Positions 1 to 14,898 of a stretch of DNA of 64,000 bases are shown here, in pieces. How positions within the stretch are numbered: the first letter of the stretch is position 1; every line of letters starts with the position of its first letter. Source of the stretch: Calendula officinalis (taxonomy: Eukaryota > Streptophyta > Magnoliopsida > Asterales > Asteraceae); contig OY970824.1 of NCBI GenBank assembly GCA_963853835.1, forward strand, positions 77,386,372 to 77,450,371, written 5' to 3'. The notes beneath the pieces were generated by a model. That model saw only the letters and a program-made list of their open reading frames with translations, did not search any database and had not been told where the DNA came from. Both the position numbers and the translations under genes were made by a program.

Positions 1-194
1 ACAAAATAGCTAAAACATTTAATACTCTTAGTTCGTTCAGGCTTATTTCGTTCAATACGTAATAGACTAACGGGAGACGAGCCAAATTTTAACCATTATT
101 AGATTGGGCTAATGAGAGATTAAAAGTTGGACTAAGTTTAGGAAGTGACTAGTGGGCTAAACCAATATTAAAAAAATTACACTTAATATATATA

Positions 195-371
195 TTCGGG
201 TTGGGTATAAACGGTGCGGGAATTATAAAACCCGTACCCGACCCGTACCCGCTCTCGGGTATGAAATTTAAACCCATACCCGACACGTTACCCGTTTAGA
301 CGGGTAATACCCGCCCCGTAAGACTCGGATACCCGCGGGTACCCAAACCCGCGGGTAAAATTTGCATCCCT
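195..371. mobile_element. hAT-like element relic
   Basis: A run of short CGGGTA / TACCCG words ends in TTTGCATCCCTA. This is the composition and right terminus of the plant hAT-type non-autonomous elements also seen intact at 30301 and 59797. No matching left terminus or 8-bp target duplication is visible, so it is a truncated copy. The flanking 1-194 and 372-523 hold nothing I recognise. Confidence 0.45.
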
Positions 372-521
372 ACTCACTACAATTGATTTACATGTTACTC
401 CTAAAAGAAATCTTAAACAAAGAAAAGTAATTTTAATATAGGTGTTAAAACGATTTCAAAGGGACAAAAACGTTTTTAACTTAGTATCATACCTTGTGCT
501 TTTTTTTTTTTGGAGAAAAAA

Positions 522-523
<2 letters not shown>

Positions 524-559
<36 letters not shown>
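524..559. repeat. (AT)n microsatellite, left side of element A
   Basis: Uninterrupted AT dinucleotides directly abut the left terminus of TIR element A. They are the left part of the TA tract into which elements A and B are inserted. Confidence 0.95.

Positions 560-4164
<3,605 letters not shown>

Positions 4165-4198
<34 letters not shown>
4165..4198. repeat. (TA)n microsatellite, right side of element B
   Basis: Short TA tract directly after the right terminus of element B. Confidence 0.95.
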
Positions 4199-4201
<3 letters not shown>

Positions 4202-4883
4202 AACCCAACATACAAACAGGGCAACAAAGGCGAAGCAATCGTACCTTGTGCTTTATTAGTATTATTTCTACAAGAAATAACACTTTTAAACATCTCATCA
4301 CTATATTTGATTAGTTTAAAGAAAATAAATTAATATGTTCTTTTCTATTATTAAAAAAAAAAACTAGTTATTAAATTGCCTAAAGTATTATTGGAGAAGA
4401 CGAAAGTGAAAAGAAAATATTGATCAAAACAAGTCAAAACAGATATCCTTAAAATTTGTGAGAAATAGACAGAGTAAAATTTAATTAAAATATACATTTT
4501 TTTCTAACAAAACTAGTGAAATATTTGGAACATATTAAATATTAAAATAAAATAAAAAATTTAAAAAAATACATTGGAATAACTTCTCAGGGATAATATA
4601 GTAAAATTGTTAAAAATCAAATCAAAACAGAAAGAGATTCGAAAAGAAATGCTATACGTGTGACCATAACTGCGCGATTGTTGGCATCTATTTTTCCAAA
4701 TTCCGTTTGGCCGTTTACCGGCTATCACCAGTACATATATACACGTGTCACCATCTAAAATAAGCTGGACGCACAAGTAGAATTCTCCCTAGGAAAGTGA
4801 TGTATATTAATTCTGTAGAGAAGCTTGATAATTTCCATTATTATCTTTTACTATAGATTAAAAAAAACAAAAAAATACAAACT
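4199..4883. other. Intergenic, no recognised feature
   Basis: AT-rich DNA before the retrotransposon. No gene or repeat with recognisable boundaries was seen. Short open frames here lack any known motif. Confidence 0.6.
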
Positions 4884-4888
4884 ATAGT

Positions 4889-5435
4889 TAATGAGATATA
4901 ATCCATATTGAGTCACCATCCGGAAGGTTTCCGGAACCGGATGGATGGTTGTACCTCGACGAACGACTTTAACATATGAATCCCAACGATAGTTAACATA
5001 CTAAGCGCATTTTCCGGATAAAGTACATCGAAGCAAGAGCGCATTAAATGCGACCGGAGCTCGAGGACGGCTTTAGTGAAAGCTTGAGTTATTATCCTAC
5101 ATACTCTTAAAGGTGATCGATTCTTTTGTCCAGCGGTCTCGCCGAAGCCTTGGTCCATGGGAAGAAGCCTTCGTCTTCCCGCCCAGTTGGCTTGGCTATA
5201 AAGGGTCCCCTTCGACACTCTTCCAGGTATTCACTCACTGCGCATTAAATACTGTTACCTAATTCTCAACCTTCATTGATTACTTAAACCATCCATACAT
5301 ATAAACACTAATTTGAGCGTCGGAGTGTTCCTACGGGGATCAAACCTGGGAACCTTTGACTAGAGCTGTTCGTTGATTGCAGAAATCACCGTTGGAACCA
5401 TCTTACCGTCCTGACTACGGAAGCCGGAACCAACA
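4889..5435 (+). repeat. 5' LTR
   Basis: Direct repeat of 14000-14546. It ends in CCAACA. With the ATAGT duplication the start is TAATGAG, so the termini read TA...CA rather than the canonical TG...CA. A TATAAAG box lies at 5197-5203, with the R region expected about 30 bp downstream. Confidence 0.93.
5197..5203 (+). promoter_or_regulatory. 5' LTR TATA box
   Basis: TATAAAG in a GC-richer context inside the LTR, identical in the 3' LTR. This is the expected position for the retrotransposon promoter. Confidence 0.7.
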
Positions 5436-5436
5436 T

Positions 5437-5455
5437 TTGGCGCCATCCGTGGGAC
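5437..5455 (+). other. Primer binding site candidate
   Basis: TTGGCGCCATCCGTGGGAC lies one base after the 5' LTR. TGGCGCC is the complement of a tRNA 3' end (GGCGCCA) and is the usual PBS start in Tat elements. I cannot decide which tRNA it matches. Confidence 0.75.
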
Positions 5456-5465
5456 CTAGAACATA

Positions 5466-6744
5466 ATGGTCCAAGAAACGTCGATAGGGGGTATAGATCC
5501 CTCGCAAATAACACCGACGAGATCTCCGACCGAGGGCTTGCTCACACCCACACCGACGCCGTCGCTATTAAACTCGTATTCATGTCCTCCCCCGTTGGAG
5601 AACGCAGAAGGTGGCCCAACTCCGGAAGAAATGGAGGAATTTAACCTTTTCTGCCAATTCAGAAGAATGAGGCAGTTAGAAAAGACCCGTCCGAGGGTGA
5701 CGGAGGTAAAAGCAGGGTAGCAAAACCCTTGAGTATTCCAGTGACGACGAGTCCGTGGAAGAAGTATACGCCGAAAAGAAACCAGAAAAGAGCATCCGGA
5801 CGGAGAAATCCCCTCCAAAGGCCCTTGCAGAAGGAAAAGGTTCTCGTACAAGGCAGAAGGCTCCAGAGAAAACTTCCCATGCCAGTGGGCGTACTTTCCT
5901 TTCTCTGTTCACGGACGAGATCAATGAAGTGCCCGTACCCGCAGGTCTGAAGGGACCTCGCGTAAAGTCATACGATGGAACGGGGGATCCAGACGACCAT
6001 GTCGCAAGCTTCCGTTGGGCCGTACGCATGATCCCCATGGACCAGAGGCTGTGGTGTCTTTTCTTCGCTGGAACCTTAGAGGGTTCGGCGCGATATTGGT
6101 TTTCCAGCCTTCCACAAAGAAGCATACCTAACTTTGAAGAATTAGTTGTACAATTTACTCACAGCTTCATACAACAGAAGAAATACCAGCAACAATCACA
6201 ATCCATCATGGCGTGCCGACAACGGGAAGGAGAGTCGAATAAATCTTACTTCAAAAGGTTTAATGAACAAAGCAGGAAGATGCCCGTTAGAGAAGACTCA
6301 CTCATCATCGCAGCTTTCACGTATGGCCTAAGGGAAGGAGAACTCTTCCGGGAGCTGTCTAAGAGAGATTTCAAGAGGGCTGATGATATGATCAGTACGG
6401 TCAACAGGTTCTTAAAACAAGAAGAAGAAAGTGCAGAAAAGCTTCGGTTTGAAGCTCAGGAGAGGAAAGGAGCGCCCAGTTCTGGGTTGGCTCGGCATCA
6501 CGAACGATCAAAACCCGTATACAGGCCAAGTCACCAAAACAGTCAGAGTAAAAATGCCTATAGAGGACGCATGACGGGAGGTCGATTGCAGGGAGATAGG
6601 CATGGATCATATCGCCCTGAAGCATTCTCAACAAACGAAGCACGGGGAGACAAGGATAGTCGGACGGTCAGAAAAAGATACCCGAGAGATCCAAACGCGT
6701 ACTGCGAATTTCACAAGATAATGGGTCATGCGACTGCGTCATAG
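5466..6744 (+). pseudogene. gag: Gag (capsid) region, frameshifted
   Basis: Gag probably starts at the ATG at 5466 and encodes a Pro/Thr-rich N-terminus. The frame changes near 5711-5716, and the rest is read from about 5717 to 6744. The Retrotrans_gag core lies around 5990-6420 (DDHVASFRWAVRM, ARYWFSSLP, FNEQSRKMP). A basic, nucleic-acid-binding tail follows. The C-terminal Cys-His knuckle (CEFHKIMGH) is broken by another indel near 6730-6740, which gives the TAG at 6742. Gag would package element RNA into virus-like particles in the cytoplasm. This copy cannot make a full-length protein. Confidence 0.88.
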
Positions 6745-7120
6745 CGAAAGTTATCGAAGGGAGAAAGAAGCGTCCGGCCAAGCAAAGGTTGTCTGTGTGG
6801 CGGAACCACTGGTTAAAGGAAAGGAGGCTGCATATGATACTGAGATCATGGAGGTAGAGGAAGGGAGCAGTTCCCTCTCCCACCCAAGAAAAAGGAAGAC
6901 TGCCACCTTGGAATTCGGAGGAAACGAACCAACCCCTGACGGACATATAGGGGTGGAGCCACTAGTCATATGTGGAACCATCGCTCGTACGATGGTCCGC
7001 AGAATCTATGTGGATGGAGGGAGTTCTGCGAACATCATGTACGATCACTATTTCCAGAAGTTCCCGAAGGACGTACAAGCTTTCATTAAGCCCGCAACTA
7101 CTTCCGTAATAGGTTTTTAA
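6728..7120 (+). pseudogene. Retroviral-type aspartic protease region
   Basis: The open frame contains VDGGSSANIMYDHYF, the aspartic-protease active-site region as seen in Tat elements, preceded by the linker EPTPDGHIGVEPLVI. The frame is lost after SVIGF at 7120. Downstream, 7121-7272, further coding sequence (APSRYNAILGRTGM) is recognisable in other frames with at least one more shift and a TAG at 7267. In an intact element the protease matures the Gag-Pol polyprotein. Here it is separated from pol. Confidence 0.8.
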
Positions 7121-7272
7121 GGCAATCTGTGTGGCCGCGGGGAAAGATCCATTTGCCTTTGATCCTGACCGATTGGAATACAAATGTTAGCAAAACAATT
7201 AAAACCGAGTTCATAGTCATCGAAGCCCCCTCCAGGTACAACGCGATCCTAGGACGAACCGGAATGTAGCAG

Positions 7273-10200
7273 TTGCAGGCAATCGCTTCCACAATCCACG
7301 GTTTGCTTAAATTCCCTTCGGAACACGGGGTGGTCACTGTACGCGGTACGCCAATGCCCATGCCTGAGTGTGGCAGTATCACACATCAGGACAGTTGGAC
7401 GGAACAGGAAGAAGTACACGTGATTATCAACCCAGATTACCCCGAAACCCCTGTTAGGATCGGTCGCCACCTTCCGGGAAAAATAAGGTCTGAGCTGGAA
7501 GCCTTGTTAAAAAAGAACAAGCATGTGTTCGCATGGGAGCCAAAGGACATGACAGGCGTCTCCAGAAAAGTGATTGAACACAAGCTCAACGTTAACCCGA
7601 CGTTCGTCCCGGTCAAAAAGTCAAAAAGAGGGATGGCTCCGGCACGAAACGAGGTGGTGAATAAGGAGGTGGGAGACCTGGTCGCAGCTGGAGTCTTACG
7701 CAGCACGCAATATCCAAATTGGATATCTAATCCGGTCCTAGTAAAGAAAAGAGACGGATCCATGCGTATGTGCGTCGACTTCAAAGACCTCAATAGAGCT
7801 TGTCCAAAGGACAGTCCCCCCTTCCTGAAATCGAGCAGAAGATCGAGTCCCTGGGCGGGTATAAATGGAAATTGTTCTTAGACGCGTACAAAGGGTATCA
7901 CCAAGTGCAGATGGCAAAGGAAGACGAAGAAAAAACGGCTTTCCACACGGCGAAAGGCACGTATTGCTACATCAAAATGCCGTTCGGCCTCCGCAATGCC
8001 GGTGCGACATACCAACGACTGGTTGATAAGGCGTTCGAGAACCAGATTGGGCGAAATTTAGAAGTATATGTTGATGACATGGTGATAAAAAGCAGAGAAG
8101 ATGGGGACCTCATAAAAGACACGGAGGAAACTTTGTTGCGTTTACATGCGATTAACATGAAGTTAAATCCGAAAAAGTGTTCGTTCGGTATGAGCAAGGG
8201 AAAGTTTTTAGGTCACATTGTCTCCTCGTCTGGGATACAAGCAAACCCTGAGAAGGTGGAAACATTGTTGAAAATGAAGACTCCCCGAACGGTGAAGGAC
8301 GTCCAAAGTCTGAATGGTAAACTGGCGGCTCTTGGGCGGTTCTTAGCAAAATCTGCGGAAAAATCATTACCTTTCTTCAAAGTCCTTCATGGGTGCACAA
8401 AGAAAGGAGAGGTCGAATGGTCGGAAGAGGCTGAAAAGGCTTTCGAAAAATTAAAGCAACACTTACGGGCCATCCCTTCCGTTGCAAGTCCGGTAATTGG
8501 AGAGCCCCTCATTATGTACCTGTCGACTAACAGGGAGGCAGTGAGTTCTGTTCTAATTGCCGAAAGAGGGAAACAACAGGTCCCGGTCTACTTTGTAAGT
8601 CGAACTCTGCAGGGTGCGGAATTAAACTACTCTCTGATCAAAAAATTAATAGTAGCGCTGGTCTATTCAGTGAGACAGTTGAGGAGGTATTTCCAGGCTC
8701 ATGCGGTAACGGTCTTGACTAACCAACCAATCCGGAGCATCCTGCTAAAACCAGAAAGATCAGGACGGGTGACTAAATGGGCAATTGAGTTGGGAGAGTA
8801 CGACATAACATTCAAACCAAGACCAAGCATCAAAGGTCAAGCCTTGGCTGATTTCCTGGTAGAGATGCCAGATGAAGATAGTGTTATGGCGGTTGAGCAG
8901 AAGGAAACGGATGTACGAAAGGCCCAATGGCAAATGTACACGGACGGTGCCGCAGGAGCAGACGGGTGTGGGGCCAGAATCGTATTGGCAGGCCCGAATG
9001 AAGAGAAGATAACGTACGCATTGCGATTCGATTTCTCATGCTCGAACAACGAAGCCGAGTACGAGGCCCTGTTCGCAGGTTTAAGCTTAGCCCGCGCAAT
9101 GGTAATCAAAGAGGTAGATGCTTTCGCGGATTCCATGCTGGTCGTCAACCAAATAAACGGGTCTTACGAGGCCAAAGAGATCCATATGAAACGATACTTG
9201 GGGTTAGTCAAGACCAGCATAGGGGAATTCGGAAAATTCACCATAACCCAAATACCCCGAACCAAGAACAAGGAAGCAGACGCCCTCAGTAAATTAGCAT
9301 CGATGTTATATTGCCACCTCACTAAAAAAGTGTTAGTAGAGGTACTTCAGAAAAGAAGCATCGAAACGACGAATGAAGAGATGATGGAACTAAGCATTGA
9401 CGAAAGCTGTTGGACGACTCCCATCTTACGCTATCTTGACACAGGGGTCCTTCCGGAAAACACGCTGGAAGCAAGAAAGTTGCGCGTAAATGCAGGGAAA
9501 TATGCCTCCAAGAATGGTATCTTACACCGAAAAGGTTACTTTACCCCTTGGCTGAGATGTGTAGGAAAGGCCGAAGCACAAAAAGCAATCGAGGAAGTGC
9601 ATGAGGGGTTGTGCGGGTCACACATAGGTTCCAGGGCGCTAACCCAAAAGCTATTCCGAACGGGTTATTTTTTGCCTCAAATGACGAAAGATGCCCACGA
9701 ATACGTCCGGAAATGTCAAAAATGCCAAGTGTACTCAAACGTCCCCAGCGTGCCTTCGGTGCAACTCACTAGCATCCTTAGCCCTTGGCCGTTCTGTCAG
9801 TGGGGAATCGACATCGTTGGACCATTTCCCAGGGCCCCGGGTGGTGTTAAATTCTTGGTTGTTGCGGTCGACTATTTCACCAAGTGGGTGGAGGCGAAAC
9901 CGCTATCATGCATATCTGGTACGAACATAATCAAGTTTGTCTGGCAGCAGATTGTGTGTCGTTTTGGTTTACCCCACACGATCATCAGTGACAACGGAAA
10001 GCAGTTTACTAACAATCCGTTCAAGGAGTGGTGCTCCAATCTTAGTATCAAACAGAACTTCACATCTGTCGCCCATCCGCAAGCGAATGGCCAGACGGAA
10101 GTGACAAACAGAACTATTGTAAAAGGAATCAAGACACGTCTGTGCCGAATGGATACGGGATGGGTGGACGAATTGCAGAGTGTCATGTGGTCATATCGGA

Positions 10201-10643
10201 CAACCGTTCGAAGAGGAACGCAGGAAACCCCTTATAGCTTGGTGTATGGCTCGGAGGCGGTGATCCCTCTTGAGGTCGCGTTGCCTTCACACCGAGTGGA
10301 GAACTTCAGTCTCGAGGGTAATGAGGAGGCATTAAGACACAACCTTGATATTGTGGATGAACGATGTGAGAATGCAGCCCTCCGGCAAGCAGCATACAAA
10401 TCGTTGACGGAAGGCTATTTCAACAAAAAAGTGAAAGGGGTAGCTTGCAAGGTGGGTGACCTGGTCCTTAGGAAAAACAAAGCTAGCTTGCGATACAAAC
10501 CAGGAAAACTATGTCCTAACTGGGAAGGACCATACAGGGTCAAGGAAGCAGGAAGGAATGGATTGTATGTGTTGGAAACAATGGAAGGAACGGTCATACC
10601 GCGAACGTGGAACATACGGAACCTACGAAGATTTTATTTTTAA
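7273..10643 (+). pseudogene. pol: Pol: RT, RNase H, aRNH, integrase (one frameshift)
   Basis: The N-terminal RT part is open at 7273-7811 (VLVKKRDGSMRMCVDFKDLN). After a frame change near 7812-7820 a 947-codon frame runs to 10643. Motifs in order are DAYKGYHQ and the YVDD catalytic loop (LEVYVDDMVIKS, about 8065) of RT, and an RT-linked RNase H (PVYFVSRTLQGAE). A second RNase H follows with YTDGAAG, EAEYEAL, FADSMLVVNQ and KNKEADALS. The integrase has an HHCC finger ending CQKCQ (about 9720) and the core D-D-E (WGIDIVGPFP, TIISDNGKQF, ANGQTEVTN). The C-terminus has the GPYRVKEAGRNGLYVLE tail of gypsy integrases and no chromodomain. The region downstream of 7820 is intact by eye. Confidence 0.92.
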
Positions 10644-11149
10644 AATGGTAGTTATTTTTGATGTAGCCTAAGGGCATTGTAGGCCTAGATCGAATGGTTG
10701 TAGACTTGTAGCTTACACCTTCTTTTGTAAGGTTATTATCGAACATCGTTGCGTTTCGCTCTTCTTTTTCTAAAAGAAAACGAATCGACGAAACAAGTGC
10801 TAATCGAATCGACGACCGAATGAATAAAAAAACAAAGGGATAATATTCTAGAAAAGAATATCGTTCATAGTCCGGACGAATAAAAACCGGACGGCCACAC
10901 ATGTACATAACATAAATTTCTTGAGTGAGGGACGCCTCACTCCAAAAAGGAATTATAAAAACGATAAACGACGATATAAACAAACGACACTTACATTAAA
11001 ACGAATGAACAAAACACGACGATTTAAAGTACGATTGCATTAAAAGTGACAAGATAAGGTAGAGATTACAAACGATTACAAACGGTTACATCAAAAGATT
11101 AAGCTACCAAAAAAAAAAGGGGTCTTTAAACCGACGAACGTCAACATTC
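10644..11149. other. Spacer between pol and the antisense gene
   Basis: Non-coding part of the retrotransposon, between the convergent 3' ends of pol (plus) and the antisense gene (minus). I see no conserved protein here. It could hold both poly(A) regions. Confidence 0.6.
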
Positions 11150-13728
11150 TCAAGAAGCGGTTGGACCTTGACCCCGAACGGGACTCTCTCCCACGTCCTC
11201 CGGACCGGAGGGAATCTTGGCAACTAACTTCCTCACCTCGTCCAAAGAAACATATCCTGCATCCAGTGATTGCAGCAAGGTATAGTGAGGAGAAACCAAA
11301 TCTTCGAATAAGCTCATTATGTTTGTCTGAGCCTCCGAGTATTCGTGAACCAATTTAGCATCTTGAAGTAAATCAGCATACGCCTGATGAGTGTCCAGGC
11401 ACCCTTGGTATTGCCCATACCGGATGCTTTCCTTCTGAAGGTCGGTGTTAGCCTTTACAAACTCGTCGGAGGAAACAAATACTTGCACTATCCCAGGAAT
11501 TCCCTTCTGTATCACCCATTCCAAATCTTGTTGATGATCACGAGCCGCGTGTTTTAACACATCGTTTTCGGCGGTAACACTCTCATAACGAGAGACAACT
11601 TCATTCAACCTCGAATCCTTTTCAACAATCTGCATTTCTAACTCCGCAATCCTCGCAGCCAAAGAATTGCGATCGGTATTCAGGGTGAGAATATGAGCAT
11701 CTTTTTCCAACAAAGAAGTCATCATTTCCTCCATGCCGGATGATAAGTCGTTATTCTCATCAACTAAGCTACGGTTCAAATCTGCAAGTTTCTCTTTCAC
11801 TTGGAGTTCCTTCTGATAAAGTGATTTGGCGGTCATCATGAGCTGGTTAAGACGAGAAAATTCCCGTTTGTGGTCAAACAAGGCTTGATGCCCACGAACG
11901 GCACGAAAATGAAGTTCAGACAAGGAATCGACGGCAGCCAGCAAATCAGATCGAGTTTTGTGAAAAAGACCTTCATCAGAAAACTTTGATAACAAACGTT
12001 CGGAAGACTCAGGTTCTGCAATAACATGCACGATTGAAGGGGTGGAAGTGACGGTAGCTTGCAGGTCCGGAACAAGGGGAAGCTTTGCAGGCTCCAACCG
12101 TTCTGGTATACTCTCACCAGCAGAAGCTGCAGAACGAGGTGGAGTGACCGGACGGGTACGACGAGCTGTAAAAAATATAAACAACACGAAGATATGTCAA
12201 GCTCTGTTAAACCAAGGCACATATTGAAATAAGCAACACATCAACCACGAATTACCTAATATTGGACGGTTTAGTAGAGACGATTGACTTCTTCCGGAGG
12301 GTGATGATTGAGAACTTCTTGTAGCAGATGACAACTGCAGACCGATACCAAACAACGCGCTACTAAAGGTAGCAAGAGCAGAAAGGCTCGGAGAGGCGGA
12401 TGCGGGCTTTGGGGGAAAGCTCATACTCGAAGCAAATAAGGGAACGGTAGCGCTCACAGACACAACAGAAGGTGCAGCAAGAGAAGAGGCTTTTGAACTG
12501 ACAGTTGCGGGTACAAACGGTGGCACAGCAGCAGCAGAAACATCAGAGACAATAATGCAATCAGCCAAACCTGCAAAAGTGATAAAACGGAGTCATTAGG
12601 AAAATAAAAGAAGGTGGTAACAACAAGATAAAAACAAAACATACTCGTTTCTTCACTCTTTGACCTCTTGGTCGGAGATGACGGGGTTCTCTCCCGGATC
12701 CTTTTTTGACGAATCGGTTTATCCTTTTCAATTACCGATAGATTACGGACAGAGCGGACTTTACGAGGCTTGAGGGACTCTTGTCGTGAGTCATGTACCA
12801 TTGTGCTTTCTGTACTAAATTCTGGGGGATCAAAAGCCATGTTTTCCTGAAGAGGTTCGGGCTCACCTTCCGGGGTTCCCTCTGAGCTGAAAATATCCTC
12901 TAGAGGGGGAAGAAAAGGGGTCACCGGCCCATGTGTCACCGATACGGACCCTTTCAGCGGACCACCCTTAGGCATCTGGAGGCGTTGTAACAAAGAAATA
13001 CTTTGACCATTGATCGTCAGGATAGGGCGGATACCCCGAGAAAGGTAATAGGGGCTCAGGTCGGCCATCCCAAGAAAAACCTCATCAGGGTCTTCCCAAT
13101 CTATGTCGACAGCAGACATTCTTTTAACGAAACCTTCTTCTTCCTTCGATAGATCTAGTGCGGGTTCAGACGTTCGGCCAGTTATCTTACCCCAAGGAAG
13201 AACAACATCACGGAATGCCGCTTGATTCACATACAGGAAGCCGTACTTCCAGTCGTGAATGGAATCCCTCAAGCCAGTGATGCGATCATTCTGCCCGGGA
13301 CGGAGTGTGAAAACAGCCCAATCGCCACGACCGGTTACAACGTAAAAGCGAATAAACAACTTGGTAGAAAGCGGAACGCCCAACGAACGGCATAACAAGA
13401 TAAACGCAATAATCTTCCGGAAAGAATTCAGAGCGAGCTGAGCGAGATGGAGCCCAAGATCTTGAAGTAAAGTAAGAATAAAGTCATCGACTGGAAATCA
13501 AAGCCCTCCTAGCAAATTCTGAACATAGACAGGCTCGAAGCCTTCAGGAGCTGACAAGATAGTATCCAACTCTCCAGGAAGGCGAAGTTCAAAGCGAGTG
13601 TCGATGTGATATTCTTCAATGATTTTAGGTAAATCTTCGTCCGTAAGGCCGGTGTAAGTATTAAGAGCAGTTCGCCTCTCCCTTGAAGATTTTTCGGCTT
13701 TACCTTTGGGATTCCTATCTTTCCTCAT
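11150..13728 (-). pseudogene. Antisense accessory gene of Tat element (gypsy-type transposase_28-like plus coiled coil)
   Basis: A minus-strand gene with three exons and clean GT-AG junctions: 13728-12645, 12570-12256 and 12165-11150. The splices keep frame (phase 1 at both introns), giving about 804 codons. Exon 1 resembles the 'putative gypsy type transposon' domain (PF04195-like: LTDEDLPKIIEEYHI, KLFIRFYVVTGRGDWA, DSIHDWKYGFLYV). A basic, serine-rich stretch and a low-complexity Ala/Ser/Pro region follow. Exon 3 is a long heptad-rich coiled coil (SLYQKELQVKEKLADLNRSL...). One in-frame TGA (13500-13498) interrupts exon 1. The start at 13728 is preferred to the upstream ATG at 13824 because a TATA box lies at 13838-13831. 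Function is unknown; similar antisense ORFs are known in the Tat clade. Confidence 0.8.
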
Positions 13729-13830
13729 GGCGATTGACGAATACAAAAAGAAAGATAGAAGGGGGATTAAGAAGGAAGGATTAATAAGGCTGCGTAAAGA
13801 AAGTGAGGATATAGGAAAGTTCAAGCAAAA

Positions 13831-13838
13831 CTTATATA
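13831..13838 (-). promoter_or_regulatory. TATA box of the antisense gene
   Basis: TATATAAG on the minus strand, 103 bp upstream of the preferred ATG (13728). It lies outside the LTR, so the antisense gene appears to have its own promoter. Confidence 0.6.
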
Positions 13839-13999
13839 GGCGGGGAAGCTAAAAAGACGCAAGGCGTTACTCAACGGTCGGATAGGCAACGGTAACCTTT
13901 CAAGACGCGTGACAAGACGTTTGAAACGATTGACGAAGGAGATGGAAAGTTAAAAAGCTAAGTCATACGAACCTCTTAGTCCTTTCAACTTGAGGGACT

Positions 14000-14546
14000 T
14001 AATGCGATATAATCCATACTGAGCCACCATCCGGAAGGTTTCCGGAACCGGATGGATGGTTGTACCTCGACGAACGACTTTAACATACGAATCCCAACGA
14101 TAGTTAACATACTAAGCGCATTTTCCGGATAAAATACATCGAAGCAAGAGCGCATTAAATGAGATCGGAGCTCGAGGACGGCTTGAGCGAAAGCTTGGGT
14201 TGTTATCCTACATACTCTTAAAGGTGATCGATTCTTTTGTCCAGCGGTCTCGCCGAAGCCTTGGTCCATGGGAAGAAGCCTTCGTCTTCCCGCCCAGTTG
14301 GCTTGGCTATAAAGGGTCCCCTTCGACACTCTTCCAGGTATTCACTCACTGCGCATTAAATACTGTTACCTAATTCTCAACCTTCATTGATTACTTAAAC
14401 CATCCATACGTATAAACACTAATTTGAGCGTCGGAGTGTTCATACGGGGATCAACCCTGAGAACCTTTGACTAGAGCTGTTCGTTGATTGCAGAAATCAC
14501 CGTTAGAACCATCTTACCGTCCTGACTACGGAAGCCGGAACCAACA
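14000..14546 (+). repeat. 3' LTR
   Basis: 547-bp direct repeat of the 5' LTR, mostly differing by transitions. It is preceded by the weakly purine-rich TTGAGGGACT, the polypurine-tract position. Its TATAAAG box (14308-14314) points towards the KRP gene that starts 352 bp beyond the LTR. Confidence 0.93.
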
Positions 14547-14829
14547 ATAGTATTTAGATATTTGTTGCGAGAATGTAAATTCTCATAAATATAAATTAAT
14601 CGTTTGTCGTTACGCCTACATACTGTGTCATACTACTAACACCAAGGTAGAGAGAGAAAGAGAGCGTAAAAGTGAGGACCACACGAGTGATAATAAGAAG
14701 CTATCTAGCTAACGGAATCCCTAGCATTAGCAGCAGCGTCGGCGTCGTTGCCGTCTCTATTCTCTCAATCGGAAAAAAATAAACAGAAAAATCACACGAA
14801 CCACCGGATCATACGAAGAATGAGGATCA

Positions 14830-14898
14830 ATGGAAGTAGATAAGGAAGCTAGTGTACGTGGTGAATTGAAGGATTTTGAGCTGGTGTGGTGGTGGTGA
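14830..14898 (+). CDS. Upstream ORF of KRP, 22 codons
   Basis: ATG at 14830 opens a frame of 22 residues (MEVDKEASVRGELK...LVWWW) whose TGA (14896-14898) overlaps the KRP start codon as TGATG. The two frames differ. If transcribed, ribosomes finishing this uORF would stop exactly at the main ATG, an arrangement suited to termination-reinitiation control. Whether it is in the mRNA depends on the transcription start, which I cannot place. Confidence 0.45.
   Translation: MEVDKEASVRGELKDFELVWWW

Larger units (their letters stand above)
4889..14546 (+). mobile_element. Tat-lineage Ty3/gypsy LTR retrotransposon (complete but broken)
   Basis: A 9658-bp element has two 547-bp LTRs and a perfect 5-bp target duplication ATAGT (4884-4888 and 14547-14551). 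The gene order is gag, protease, reverse transcriptase, RNase H, second RNase H, integrase. A second, archaeal-type RNase H (QMYTDGAAG...) after the RT-linked one, the lack of a chromodomain and an antisense gene before the 3' LTR are all typical of the Tat clade (Tat/Retand/Grande/Ogre). I count 16 LTR differences by eye in 547 positions (about 97% identity). At commonly used plant LTR rates this suggests roughly a million years. Gag-pol has several frame breaks, so this copy is not autonomous. Confidence 0.93.

Noticed and set aside
5456..6125. Overlapping minus-strand and alternate-frame ORFs across gag and pol (5456-10615)
   Set aside because: Shadows of the gag-pol coding frames. None has a domain. 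Only the 13728-11150 antisense gene has splice and domain support.
14886..14897. KRP start four codons upstream (MVVV...)
   Set aside because: Those codons are GTG, not ATG. The first ATG in frame is 14898, which matches the usual KRP N-terminus.
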